Source of the DNA: Streptomyces fradiae ATCC 10745 = DSM 40063 | GTDB taxonomy: Bacteria; Actinomycetota; Actinomycetes; Streptomycetales; Streptomycetaceae | DNA length: 64,000 nucleotides | Direction of reading: 5' to 3' | Assembly (NCBI RefSeq): GCF_008704425.1 | Contig: NZ_CP023696.1 | Span: 4,070,501-4,134,500 of the forward strand | In this document: piece by piece, positions 31,444 through 39,303 of the stretch | How positions within the stretch are numbered: position 1 is the first letter of the stretch | Layout of the letters: the number at the start of each line of letters is the position of its first letter | Translations under genes and position numbers: made by a program | Notes under the pieces: generated by a model | Database searches by the model: none | The model's input: only the letters and a program-made list of their open reading frames with translations | What the model was told of the DNA's origin: nothing

Positions 31444-31612
31444 GGCCGTTCTCCTTCCGGCACGGGGCGGCCCGACTTGTGCACGGCGGTGCACAGGCCG
31501 CTGGAGGGGGGTGTGCTCCCCGACATGGTCCTCGGGGCGCCATGACCACCTTGGCGAGGAGAAGCTTCCCGATCCACTGCCGCGCCCTATAGGGCCGTCC
31601 TATATTTCAGGG
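31444..31612. promoter_or_regulatory. Divergent promoter/operator region of the RiPP cluster
   Basis: Two dyads lie between the maturase and the XRE regulator. TGTGCAC-GGCG-GTGCACA (31478-31495) is 35 bp upstream of the maturase ATG. GCCCTATAGGGC (31584-31595) is a perfect 12-bp palindrome. A -10-like TATATT (31601-31606) ends seven bases before the regulator GTG at 31613, suggesting a leaderless regulator mRNA. The palindrome would overlap its -35 to -10 region, consistent with autoregulation. Confidence 0.6.
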
Positions 31613-32833
31613 GTGGCTGCGGAGCTGAACGTGTGGGCGCATCCTGAGCTGCGGTCCGCAGTGGCGGGGGAGGACTGGGCGGCGGTGCTGCGGGTGTGGA
31701 GGGGGCTGACCCGCAGTAGTCAGAGCGTGCTCGGTGCCCGCATCGGGCTGGCTCAACCCGACGTGTCCGCGATCGAGAACCGGCGCCGGGCGGTGACATC
31801 GGTCGAAGTGCGGCAGCGCATCATCGACGGCTTGGGCGTCCCGCTCGAACTCCTCGGCGGCCCGGCAGCGGAGATGCCGCTGCCCTCGCTCGTGCTGCCC
31901 CATATGGTCACGGAGGCAGGAACGGACCGGCTGGCCCGGATCGCCTCTGGTGGGCTGCGTCTCGACGCGGCGTCCCTGGACGAGATGGACCGCTTACTGG
32001 CAGTGCACCGGCGGGCCGAGGACACCCTGGGCTCGCGGTTGATGAACGGTGTGGTGCTCGCGCAGTTTCGGGCCGTGGCCGGGCTGTACGACCAGGCGCG
32101 CGGGCCGCTCGCGGACCGGCTCGTCAAGCTCATGGCGGAGTACGCCCAGTTCCTCGCGTGGATGGCCCAGGACCAGGACAACGCCCCCGTGGCGCTCGGC
32201 TGGTTCGACCGGTCGTACGACTGGGCGCTCGAATCCGGATACGGGGACATGGCGGCCACCACCATGAGCATGAAGGCCCACCTCGCCTGGTCCCAGGGCC
32301 AGGGCAAGCGGTGTGTCCGACTTGGGGAGGCCGCGGCCTCGACGGCGGGAGCGAGCGAGGCGACGAGGGCCATGGCCGTCCAGATGGCAGGACGCGGACA
32401 CGCCCTCGCAGGCGACGCCGACGAGGCGTACCGGCGGTTGGACGATGCTCGGCGGATCATTGCCGAGGCCACCGACGCGCCTCCGTGGCTGTACTTCTAC
32501 GGCGAGTCCTGGTTCGCGGCGCAGCGCGGCATGGCGGAACTGCACCTGGGACAGTGGTGCCGTGCGGCCGAGAACCTGAAGGCGGGGCTGGCCGGTTTCG
32601 CCCCGGCCTACCGCCGGGACCGCGCCTGGTACGGGGCGTGTCTGGCCCGTGCGTACGCGGGCGCCGGGGAGGCGGAGGCGGCCCTGGGCGCCGCGCTGGA
32701 CGTGATCAGCGACGCTTCTGAGATCGGGCGGCCCCACGCCTGGCAGGAGTTGCACCGGGCCGCCGGGGCGCTGATGCGGCACCGCGCCCACGAGGGGCGT
32801 GCGCTGTACGAAGCGCTGGCCTCGCTCGACTGA
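31613..32833 (+). CDS. XRE-family regulator with TPR-like C-terminal region
   Basis: It has 406 residues from the GTG just after TATATT. A longer upstream frame exists but lacks homology features. The N-terminal helix-turn-helix (~residues 30-80) contains QSVLGARIGLAQPDVSAIENRRR. The rest (~110-400) is Ala/Leu-rich helical hairpins of TPR type (ALGWFDRSYDWALESG, AMAVQMAGRGHALAGDADEA). This architecture is common next to Streptomyces RiPP and signalling loci. Divergent transcription from the maturase gene makes it the likely cluster regulator. Confidence 0.85.
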   Translation: MAAELNVWAHPELRSAVAGEDWAAVLRVWRGLTRSSQSVLGARIGLAQPDVSAIENRRRAVTSVEVRQRIIDGLGVPLELLGGPAAEMPLPSLVLPHMVTEAGTDRLARIASGGLRLDAASLDEMDRLLAVHRRAEDTLGSRLMNGVVLAQFRAVAGLYDQARGPLADRLVKLMAEYAQFLAWMAQDQDNAPVALGWFDRSYDWALESGYGDMAATTMSMKAHLAWSQGQGKRCVRLGEAAASTAGASEATRAMAVQMAGRGHALAGDADEAYRRLDDARRIIAEATDAPPWLYFYGESWFAAQRGMAELHLGQWCRAAENLKAGLAGFAPAYRRDRAWYGACLARAYAGAGEAEAALGAALDVISDASEIGRPHAWQELHRAAGALMRHRAHEGRALYEALASLD

Positions 32834-32902
32834 GGGTGGGCGCCCCGACACGCAGAGGGCGAGGCGGGGCGGGGGCCACGTACGCGGGTACCTCGACACC
32901 GT

Positions 32903-32920
32903 CCGCTCGGCTGCGAGCGG
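32903..32920. terminator. Hairpin between convergent regulator and small-gene operon
   Basis: CCGCTCG (32903-32909) and CGAGCGG (32914-32920) flank the loop GCTG. It sits in the 101-bp gap between two converging transcripts. Confidence 0.45.
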
Positions 32921-32934
32921 TCCCCGGTGCGCGG

Positions 32935-33342
32935 TCAGAGGACGCGGGCGAAGATGCGCGCGCCGTTGTGGAAGGTGAGCGTGAGGCCCTTGCGCGTGCC
33001 CGACTCGGGGCGCGTCGACCAGCGTTCGATGGTCGCGACCTCCGGGGACTCGGCGTGTGCGAGGGCCGCGGCCAGCCACGCCTCCGGATCGTCACCGGCC
33101 TGCGGGCCGGGCCCGGCGGCCGGTGGCGTGCCGGTCACCGGCTCGTCCGCGAAGCCCTCGTGCTTGGCCCCCTCGGGCAACTGCCCGGTGAACTGCCAGC
33201 GCGTCTCGCCGCCGTCACGGGTGATGGCGACGCCGTACGGGTGGCGGGTGTCGCCGGCCTCGGCGAGGGTCTGCACGCGGGTGGCGGTGGGCTGGTTCTT
33301 GACGACGTCGATGACCAGGTCGGTGAATCGGGCGGGACGCAT
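32935..33342 (-). CDS. Hypothetical protein (135 aa)
   Basis: The family is not recognised. The sequence begins MRPARFTDLVIDVVKNQPTA and contains HPYGVAITRDGGETRWQFTG, a Pro/Gly linker (~75-90), and a helical C-terminal part (EAWLAAALAHAESPEVATIE) ending FHNGARIFARVL. The frame is open far upstream, but only the part from ATG 33342 has gene-like composition. It is the last member of a minus-strand run of small genes behind the XRE/TPR regulator at 34559-35770 and starts 41 nt after the 61-aa gene. Confidence 0.6.
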   Translation of the reverse strand: MRPARFTDLVIDVVKNQPTATRVQTLAEAGDTRHPYGVAITRDGGETRWQFTGQLPEGAKHEGFADEPVTGTPPAAGPGPQAGDDPEAWLAAALAHAESPEVATIERWSTRPESGTRKGLTLTFHNGARIFARVL

Positions 33343-33383
33343 GTTCCGGTCTCTTGTCCTCTCGTCGCGACGACTTGCCCAGG

Positions 33384-33569
33384 CTATGCGTCCACCGGCC
33401 GGTACACCTGCCGCTCGCCGTGCGTCATCACCCACGGGCGCGCCCGGCCCCGCAGGTGCAGCACCCGGCCGCCCGGCCCGTACGCCCGCATGTCCTCGAC
33501 CTGGTACACGCGGTCGTCCTCCAGCCGCACCCAGTCGCCGGTTCGGACGCCGAGCGGACTCACCGTCAC
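33384..33569 (-). CDS. Hypothetical protein (61 aa)
   Basis: A small soluble protein with a GTG start: VTVSPLGVRTGDWVRLEDD and onward, ending MTHGERQVYRPVDA. The RTGDWVRLEDDRVYQVEDM stretch looks like a short beta-barrel. Third-position GC is high throughout, supporting real coding. Its GTG overlaps a TGA in another frame (33566-33568) that could be the stop of the preceding gene. Confidence 0.6.
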   Translation of the reverse strand: MTVSPLGVRTGDWVRLEDDRVYQVEDMRAYGPGGRVLHLRGRARPWVMTHGERQVYRPVDA

Positions 33570-33768
33570 CGGGGCCGTGCCGGGGGGGCTGCCGCAGCGG
33601 CTCGCTCCGCGAGGACGCCGCCGGGGCCACCAGCGCGCAGCGCCGCGCCACGGCCCGCCACGCGGACCCGGTCCCGCCGTGCAGGTCCAGGACCCCTGCC
33701 CGGTGGTCCCGGACCGTGCCGACCCGGCCCCGGTCCTTGTCCCACACGACGTCGCCGACGATGTACAC
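33566..33768 (-). pseudogene. Small hypothetical gene, apparently frameshifted near its 3' end
   Basis: GTG 33768 has AAGGGAG at a good distance and starts VYIVGDVVWDKDRGRVGTVR followed by DHRAGVLDLHG. The frame keeps coding-like GC3 until a run of seven G (plus strand 33582-33588) and then runs on into out-of-frame sequence for hundreds of bases. One extra base in that run would end the gene at TGA 33566-33568, overlapping the next GTG by four bases, which is the normal arrangement of coupled genes. So either a real frameshift or a sequencing indel is likely. The function is unknown. Confidence 0.5.
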
Positions 33769-33797
33769 GCTCGTCTCCCTTCCGCCTCCGGGCGGGT

Positions 33798-34106
33798 TCA
33801 GCAGTCGCGGCCCTGCCAGGTGTGCAGGCCGTCGTGGTCCTCGTACAGGGCGCATCCGTCCGCGCCGTCCTCGCTGAGCGACGGGCAGTCGGGCAGCTCC
33901 ACCAGCCGGGGCGCCCGGCCGGTGGACCACTCCGCCCACACCGCGCTGTACGCGAGGCCGAGCAGGCACCCGCGGTGCGGCCGGCCGCCGTGTCCGGTGG
34001 TCTCCATGCAGTACACGCCCGGCTCGGGAGTGATCTCGCCCGCCCATCGGCGGGTGACCTGCTCCGCGAGGTCGTACGGCAGATCCGTGTGGTGCCAGCA
34101 CGTCAC
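33798..34106 (-). CDS. Hypothetical protein (102 aa) with several Cys and His
   Basis: The family is not recognised. The sequence starts VTCWHHTDLPYDLAEQVTRR and includes GVYCMETTGHGGRPHRGCLL and PDCPSLSEDGADGCALYEDH, ending HTWQGRDC. Six Cys and many His suggest a metal-binding or disulfide-containing small protein. The GTG overlaps the stop of the upstream 119-aa gene by four bases (GTGA), so the two are coupled. Confidence 0.65.
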   Translation of the reverse strand: MTCWHHTDLPYDLAEQVTRRWAGEITPEPGVYCMETTGHGGRPHRGCLLGLAYSAVWAEWSTGRAPRLVELPDCPSLSEDGADGCALYEDHDGLHTWQGRDC

Positions 34107-34462
34107 CGGGGCTCCTCGGCGTCCGCGCGCTCGGCCGCGACCTCGCGCGCCCAGGCGGCGGCCCGCTCGGCGGCGATCCGCGCGAGCCCGACGTCGAGCG
34201 CGCGGATCTCGTGGAGGGTGGGTACGCGTACCTCAGGCACCGTCCCTGCCGGGTCACCCCATGCGGGGATCCGCCCGCCGCTGCGTACGGGCGTCGGGCT
34301 TCGTGGTTCCCGCGCTCGGCGGGCGAGGTCATCGACGGCCACGGCGTCAGCGGCGACCCCGTCCGGTTCCAGCCCGGCTGCGGCAGCGGAGAGGCGCCGG
34401 CGGCGGCTCCTGTCGCCGGGCGTGCGTCGGGGCGCGGGCGCCGGCAAGGCGTTCACGTTCAT
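34103..34462 (-). CDS. Hypothetical protein (119 aa)
   Basis: The family is not recognised. It has an Arg/Pro/Ala-rich N-terminal half (MNVNALPAPAPRRTPGDRSR) and a C-terminal amphipathic helix (TLHEIRALDVGLARIAAERA then AAWAREVAAERADAEEPR), probably a coiled coil. There is no clear Shine-Dalgarno before the ATG. It lies 96 bp after the XRE/TPR regulator gene and overlaps the next gene by four bases. Confidence 0.55.
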   Translation of the reverse strand: MNVNALPAPAPRRTPGDRSRRRRLSAAAAGLEPDGVAADAVAVDDLARRAREPRSPTPVRSGGRIPAWGDPAGTVPEVRVPTLHEIRALDVGLARIAAERAAAWAREVAAERADAEEPR

Positions 34463-34505
34463 GCACCCATGGTGAGGTGGTGGTCGCTCACCGTGAAGTG
34501 ATGGT

Positions 34506-34548
34506 GCGTAGGACTCTCGGCGGGACCGTGTGCGCCGCGGTCCTACGC
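34506..34548 (-). terminator. Hairpin after the second XRE/TPR regulator
   Basis: Arms GCGTAGGAC (34506-34514) and GTCCTACGC (34540-34548) are perfect, with inner CGGCG/CGCCG pairing. It begins 10 bp beyond the stop codon of the regulator on the minus strand. Confidence 0.7.
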
Positions 34549-34558
34549 TCCGTAGGGG

Positions 34559-35770
34559 TCAGGAGAGCAGCGGGACCCCGATCGCTTCGCCGATGCGCCG
34601 TACGCGTGCCGTCGACACGCGGGCCAGGCGGCGCGCGATGACGCCCGGCAGGGCCTGGTGCCGTACCCACTCGGGGGCGTCGAGCCCCACTTCGACCAGG
34701 GTGTCGCCCGCCTTCTCGTACCGCCCCGTCCCGCACTGGGCGAGCGCCACGTCGAGCCGGTAGCGGTTGCGGGCGATCCTGGTCATGGACGCGGGGAGCG
34801 TGCGCATCTCCGGATGGGAGGCGAGCTCCAGGGCCCGGTGGTACTGCTTCAGCGCCACGTGCACGCCGACCGCTTCCGCCCTGGTCGCGGTGGGGCCGAA
34901 GTGGGTGCCGTGCAGGGTCACGTCGGTACCGAGCCGCGCCGCCGCAGCGTGGGCCTGCGCCAGGTAGTCGTCGGCGAGGCCGGCGTTCTCCTGTCGCGAC
35001 GCGGCCACGGCCGCCGAGACCATCAACCGCCCGTACGCGGCCAGGTGCTCGCGCCTCGGCCGGCTGAACGACGGTTCGACGGTGAGGGCGGCCCGCTCCG
35101 CGACCGCGGCGGCGCGTGGCAGGCGGGCGCCGCGCAGATGCACCCATGACAGCGTGGAGTCGAGCAGCGCGGTCATCACCGGGTCGTCGGCCTCGCGGGC
35201 GAGGTACCGGGCGGACGTGAGCGCGCTGAGGGCGAGGTCGCGCTGTCCCAGGCCCGTGGCGCAGGACGCGGCGACGCGGTAGGTGCCGGCGAGGATCACG
35301 CCCAGGCGCGCACGCTCGGCGCCCGTGGCGGTGTCGTAGCGCGCCTGACCCTCCATCAGCACCTGTGTGGCGTACGTGCTGACGCCCGCGTTGTCGCCGT
35401 TCCAGTAGGCCGCCCACGCGAGGTCGCGGGCCCTGCTCAGCTCCTCCGCCGTGCTGGGGGCGTCGATGCCGTCCCACTCCCCGAGCGCGCTCTCGTGCAC
35501 GGCGTCGGAGAGCCGGCGGAGCGCGGCGCGGTCGCTCTGGCGCATGCCGCGGCGCGGTGCCTGCTGTCCGAGGATCACGGCCACGTCGGTGTCCAGCGCG
35601 TGCGCCAGCCTCAACAGCGATCCGACGGACAGCTCCCCGCGGTCCTGCTCGGCCTTCTGCACCAGGGCCACGGACAGACCGGCCGCCTCCGCCAGGCCCT
35701 GCTGGGTGAAGTCTCTGCCCCGAAGGGCCTTGATCCGCATTCCGGTGGTCAGGTCGGCCCAGTTGGTCAC
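34559..35770 (-). CDS. XRE-family HTH regulator with TPR-like region
   Basis: It has 403 residues from GTG 35770 (VTNWADLTTGMRIKALRGRD); a GTG two codons upstream is an alternative. The helix-turn-helix (~residues 10-65) is canonical: FTQQGLAEAAGLSVALVQKA and LSVGSLLRLAHALDTDV. The remainder is helical-repeat sequence rich in Ala/Leu/Arg (LALSALTSARYLAREADDPV). It has the same layout as the RiPP-cluster regulator 3 kb away. It probably controls the small genes behind it, though a hairpin separates them. Confidence 0.85.
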   Translation of the reverse strand: MTNWADLTTGMRIKALRGRDFTQQGLAEAAGLSVALVQKAEQDRGELSVGSLLRLAHALDTDVAVILGQQAPRRGMRQSDRAALRRLSDAVHESALGEWDGIDAPSTAEELSRARDLAWAAYWNGDNAGVSTYATQVLMEGQARYDTATGAERARLGVILAGTYRVAASCATGLGQRDLALSALTSARYLAREADDPVMTALLDSTLSWVHLRGARLPRAAAVAERAALTVEPSFSRPRREHLAAYGRLMVSAAVAASRQENAGLADDYLAQAHAAAARLGTDVTLHGTHFGPTATRAEAVGVHVALKQYHRALELASHPEMRTLPASMTRIARNRYRLDVALAQCGTGRYEKAGDTLVEVGLDAPEWVRHQALPGVIARRLARVSTARVRRIGEAIGVPLLS

Positions 35771-36005
35771 GGTCACCCCAGGTGTCGCGGTCGCCTCTCG
35801 ATGGTAGGGCGACGACGGCGGTCGCGGGCGCCCGATGGCGACAGTGCTGCGGGTCTCGTCGGCGTGGAGCCGGACCGGTCGAGGTCGCGGGGCGTGGGTG
35901 AGGGGCGCGGCGCCCGTCGGGGGTGAGCGGCGGGGGCCGGGGCGTGAGGTGGGCGACAGGGTGCGGAGCCCTGGGTTCCGGGGGGCACCTGAGACACTGG
36001 GCCCG
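35771..36005. promoter_or_regulatory. Divergent region between XRE/TPR regulator and alr
   Basis: A 235-bp GC-rich gap. No strong promoter consensus is visible. GACACT lies ~12 bases before the alr ATG without a Shine-Dalgarno, so alr could be leaderless. This is the right edge of the block inserted between nnr and alr; no direct repeat or attachment site could be identified by eye. Confidence 0.4.
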
Positions 36006-37190
36006 ATGAGTACCACACCGCAGCCCCGCGCCACCTGTGAGCCCGAGCGCCCCGAGACCCGCGCCCGCGCCGAGATCGACCTCGCCGCGCTCCGCGCGAA
36101 CGTCCGCGCGCTACGGGAGCGGGTCGCGCCCGGCGGTGCCCGGCTCATGGCCGTCGTGAAGGCCGACGCCTACGGGCACGGCGCCGTCCCCTGCGCCCGT
36201 GCCGCGCTTGAGGCGGGGGCCTCCTGGCTCGGTACGGCGACGCCGTTCGAGGCGCTCGCGCTGCGCGCCGCCGGGATCGACGCCCCGCTCCTGAGCTGGC
36301 TGTGGACGCCCGGCGGGCCGTTCCGCGCGGCCGTGGAGGCCGGGATCGACATCGGGGTGAGCGGACTGTGGGCGCTGGACGCGGTCGTGGAGGCCGCGCG
36401 CGCCGCGGGCCGCCCCGCCCGGGTGCAGCTGAAGGCCGACACCGGCCTGGGCCGCAACGGCTGCCTGGCGGACGACTGGCCGCGCCTCGTCGGCGAGGCC
36501 CTGAAGGCGCAGGCCGACGGGCACCTGCGGGTCACCGGCCTGTGGTCCCACTTCGCCTGCGCGGACGAGCCGGGCCACCCCTCGATCGGCGCCCAGCTGT
36601 CCCGCTTCCACGACATGCTGGAGTACGCGGAGAAGGCGGGCGCCGAGCCGGAGGTGCGGCACATGGCCAACTCGCCCGCCACCCTCACCCTGCCCGAGAC
36701 CCACTTCGACCTGGTCCGCACGGGCGTGGCGATGTACGGCATCTCGCCCAGCCCCGAGCTGGGCACCCCCGCCGACTTCGGGCTGCGGCCCGTGATGCGG
36801 CTGAGCGCCGCCGTGGCCTCCGTGAAGCAGGCGCCCGCCGGCCTCGGCGTCAGCTACGGCCACCACTACGTCACCGGGCGCGAGACCCACCTCGCCCTGG
36901 TGCCGCTCGGCTACGCGGACGGCGTCCCCCGCCACGCCTCGGGCCGGGGGCCGGTCCTGCTGGGCGGCGCCGTGCGGACGGTGGCCGGGCGGGTGGCGAT
37001 GGACCAGTTCGTACTGGACCTCGGGGACGACAAGGCCGAGCCCGGCGACCGGGCGGTGCTGTTCGGGCCCGGCGACGACGGCGAGCCCACGGCCGAGGAC
37101 TGGGCGCGGGCGGCCGGGACCATCGCGTACGAGATCGTCACGCGCGTCGGCTCCCGCGTGCCGCGCGTCCACCTCCACGAGCGGGAGTAG
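36006..37190 (+). CDS. alr: Alanine racemase
   Basis: This PLP enzyme makes D-alanine for peptidoglycan. It has 394 residues. The PLP-binding Lys is K52 in MAVVKADAYGHGAV and the second catalytic base is Tyr ~284 in GVSYGHHYV. The substrate-entry motif TGVAMYGISPS and C-terminal YEIVTRVGSRVPRV are present. The ATG at 36006 gives a ~20-residue Pro/Glu-rich lead before RAEIDLAALR; an upstream in-frame extension lacks homology. An alpha/beta hydrolase follows 11 nt downstream. Confidence 0.96.
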   Translation: MSTTPQPRATCEPERPETRARAEIDLAALRANVRALRERVAPGGARLMAVVKADAYGHGAVPCARAALEAGASWLGTATPFEALALRAAGIDAPLLSWLWTPGGPFRAAVEAGIDIGVSGLWALDAVVEAARAAGRPARVQLKADTGLGRNGCLADDWPRLVGEALKAQADGHLRVTGLWSHFACADEPGHPSIGAQLSRFHDMLEYAEKAGAEPEVRHMANSPATLTLPETHFDLVRTGVAMYGISPSPELGTPADFGLRPVMRLSAAVASVKQAPAGLGVSYGHHYVTGRETHLALVPLGYADGVPRHASGRGPVLLGGAVRTVAGRVAMDQFVLDLGDDKAEPGDRAVLFGPGDDGEPTAEDWARAAGTIAYEIVTRVGSRVPRVHLHERE

Positions 37191-37201
37191 CGGGGGCGGC
37201 C

Positions 37202-38488
37202 GTGGCGGAGACCGGTACGGGGACGGGTAAGGGGATCGTGTCAGGGTCCGGGGGCAGGGCCGGCGCCAGGTCCGGGGCCGGGGCTGCGGCTCGGGCCGTG
37301 GCGGTCGCGGCGGCCGGCGCGGGCGGTGCCGCGCTGGGCGACGCGGCCTCGGCCGCGGGCCACGCCGCCTCGGGCGCGGCCGACTGGCGGCGGCGCGCCG
37401 GGCTCGCCGGCGCCGCCCTCGGTGTCGCCGCCGCGGGCGCCGCCGCCGGGGTCGCCCTCGAACGGCTCACCGTGGGCCGGGGCATGCGCCGCAAGGCCCG
37501 TCTGGCGCTCGACGCCGCCGCCCCGTACGGCGCCCTGCGCGGCGCTCCCGGCACCGCGACGGCCGACGACGGCACGCCCCTGCACTACGAGACCGAGGAG
37601 CCCGACACCACCGAAGGCGGCGGCGCCGTGCCGACCGTCGTCTTCAGCCACGGCTACTGCCTCAACCAGGACTCCTGGCACTTCCAGCGCGCCGCCCTGC
37701 GCGGCCGGGTGCGGGCCGTCTACTGGGACCAGCGCGGCCACGGCAGGTCCGGCCGGGGCGCCGGCCCCGTCTCCATCGACCGCCTCGGGCGCGACCTGCG
37801 GGCCGTCGTCGACGCCGCCGCGCCCGAGGGGCCCCTGGTGCTCGTGGGGCACTCCATGGGCGGGATGACCGTGATGGCCTTCGCCGACCAGTACCCGGAG
37901 CTGGTACGGGACCGGGTGGCCGCCTTCGCCTTCCTCGGCACCTCCTCGGGACGGCTCGCCGAACTGACCTACGGCCTGCCCGCCCTGCCCGCCCACGCCG
38001 TGCAGCGCGCCCTGCCCGGCGTGCTCCGGGCGCTCGGGGGGCGGGCGGAGCTGGTGGAGCGGGGGCGGCGGGCGACGGCCGACCTGTTCGCGGGCCTGAT
38101 CAAGCGGTACGGCTTCGGGTCGCGGGACGTGGACCCGGTCGTCGCCCGGTTCGCCGAGCGGATGATCGAGGCGACGCCCATCGACGTGGTCGCCGAGTTC
38201 TACCCGGCGTTCGCCGAGCACGACAAGGCCGACGCGCTCGCGGCGCTCGCGGAGACGGGCGTCCCGGTCCTCGCCCTGGCGGGCGCGAGGGACCTGGTGA
38301 CGCCGCCGTCCCACACCGAGGCCGTCGCCGCGCTGCTGCCGGGCGCCGAGCTGGTCGTCGTCCCCGGCGGCGGGCACCTGGTCATGCTGGAGCACCCCGA
38401 CACGGTCACCGCCCGGCTGGTGGAGCTGCTGGCGCGGGCCGGGGTGCCGGCCCTGGACGACCCGGGGACGGCGGGCCGCAGCGGTTAG
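37202..38488 (+). CDS. Alpha/beta hydrolase with membrane-associated Ala-rich N terminus
   Basis: It has 428 residues. Residues ~1-105 are Gly/Ala-rich with one or two hydrophobic stretches (LAGAALGVAAAGAAAGVALE), suggesting a membrane anchor. The hydrolase domain shows VVFSHGYCLNQDSWHF, the nucleophile elbow GHSMGGM, Asp in ALAGARDLVTPP and His in PGGGHLVMLEHPD, a complete Ser-Asp-His triad. The GTG lies 11 nt after alr. The substrate is unknown. It is conserved in order with alr and the t6A genes. Confidence 0.9.
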   Translation: MAETGTGTGKGIVSGSGGRAGARSGAGAAARAVAVAAAGAGGAALGDAASAAGHAASGAADWRRRAGLAGAALGVAAAGAAAGVALERLTVGRGMRRKARLALDAAAPYGALRGAPGTATADDGTPLHYETEEPDTTEGGGAVPTVVFSHGYCLNQDSWHFQRAALRGRVRAVYWDQRGHGRSGRGAGPVSIDRLGRDLRAVVDAAAPEGPLVLVGHSMGGMTVMAFADQYPELVRDRVAAFAFLGTSSGRLAELTYGLPALPAHAVQRALPGVLRALGGRAELVERGRRATADLFAGLIKRYGFGSRDVDPVVARFAERMIEATPIDVVAEFYPAFAEHDKADALAALAETGVPVLALAGARDLVTPPSHTEAVAALLPGAELVVVPGGGHLVMLEHPDTVTARLVELLARAGVPALDDPGTAGRSG

Positions 38489-38498
38489 GTTTGCAGGT

Positions 38499-39140
38499 AT
38501 GGAAGCTGCGCACACCGATGTGACCGGGGGCTCCGGCACCCCCGGCCCCGCCCCCACCCCGGCCGCCCCGGCCGCCACCGCCCCGGCCGCCACCACCCCG
38601 GCCCCGTCCGCCCCGGCCGGCACCCCGGCCCCGTCCGGCACGCCCGGCACGCCCTCCCCGGCCGCCACCGCCCGTCTCACCGTGCACTCGCCCGACGAGA
38701 TGCGGGACCTCGGCCGCGCCCTCGCCCGGCTGCTGCGCCCGGGCGACCTCGTGATGCTCACCGGCGAGCTGGGCGCCGGCAAGACGACCCTGACGCGCGG
38801 CCTCGGCGAGGGCCTCGGGGTGCGCGGCGCGGTCACCTCCCCGACCTTCGTCATCGCCCGCGTCCACCCGTCCCTGACCGGCGGCCCGGCGCTGGTGCAC
38901 GTCGACGCGTACCGGCTGGGCGGCGGCCTGGACGAGATGGAGGACCTGGACCTCGACGTCTCGCTCCCCGACTCCGTCGTCGTGGTCGAGTGGGGCGACG
39001 GCAAGGTCGAGGAGCTGACCGACGACCGGCTGCACGTGGTGATCGACCGGGTCGTCGGCGCCACGGACGACGACCGGCGCGAGGTGACCCTCACCGGCGT
39101 GGGAGCCCGCTGGCAGGGCGTGGACCTGGCCGCGCGCTGA
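38499..39140 (+). CDS. tsaE: tRNA t6A biosynthesis ATPase with Pro/Ala-rich extension
   Basis: This ATPase supports TsaB-TsaD in threonylcarbamoylation of A37 in ANN-decoding tRNAs. It has 213 residues. Walker A GELGAGKT (89-96), TSPTFVIAR, HVDAYRL and VVVEWGDGK are typical of the ~150-aa family. The first ~58 residues are an added PAATAPAATTPAPSAPAGTP-type segment. It is preceded by the hydrolase gene (10-nt gap); tsaB and tsaD are 1.4-2.8 kb downstream. Confidence 0.95.
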   Translation: MEAAHTDVTGGSGTPGPAPTPAAPAATAPAATTPAPSAPAGTPAPSGTPGTPSPAATARLTVHSPDEMRDLGRALARLLRPGDLVMLTGELGAGKTTLTRGLGEGLGVRGAVTSPTFVIARVHPSLTGGPALVHVDAYRLGGGLDEMEDLDLDVSLPDSVVVVEWGDGKVEELTDDRLHVVIDRVVGATDDDRREVTLTGVGARWQGVDLAAR

Positions 39141-39303
39141 GCGTGCGCGTCCGCGAAGCGGTACCGCGGGCGCCGCTCCCGCCGTACTTTCCGACAAGGT
39201 GTCGGTAAATTGTTGCGCCGCGCCTCCGGCCCGTGGTCACATGGAGACCAGTCGGTGGTTAGGTTTACCTTACCCACCTCGCCAGCGGAGGCAGGAGGCA
39301 ACC
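39141..39303 (+). promoter_or_regulatory. Upstream region of the small Gly-Pro protein gene
   Basis: It contains the dyad CCGACA-AGG-TGTCGG (39191-39205) and an imperfect 18-bp palindrome GGTTAGGTTTACCTTACC near 39256-39273, in a relatively AT-rich setting. Both are candidate operator sites. A GGAGGCAGGAGGCAACC ribosome-binding region precedes the ATG at 39304. Confidence 0.4.

Noticed and set aside
31151..31549. Minus-strand ORF covering the RiPP divergent promoter
   Set aside because: It overlaps the maturase gene out of frame and has no coding signature.
39256..39273. Iron box (DmdR/DtxR-type operator)
   Set aside because: GGTTAGGTTTACCTTACC contains AGG and CCT elements, but they are four bases apart instead of the nine in the 19-bp iron box; kept only as a generic dyad.
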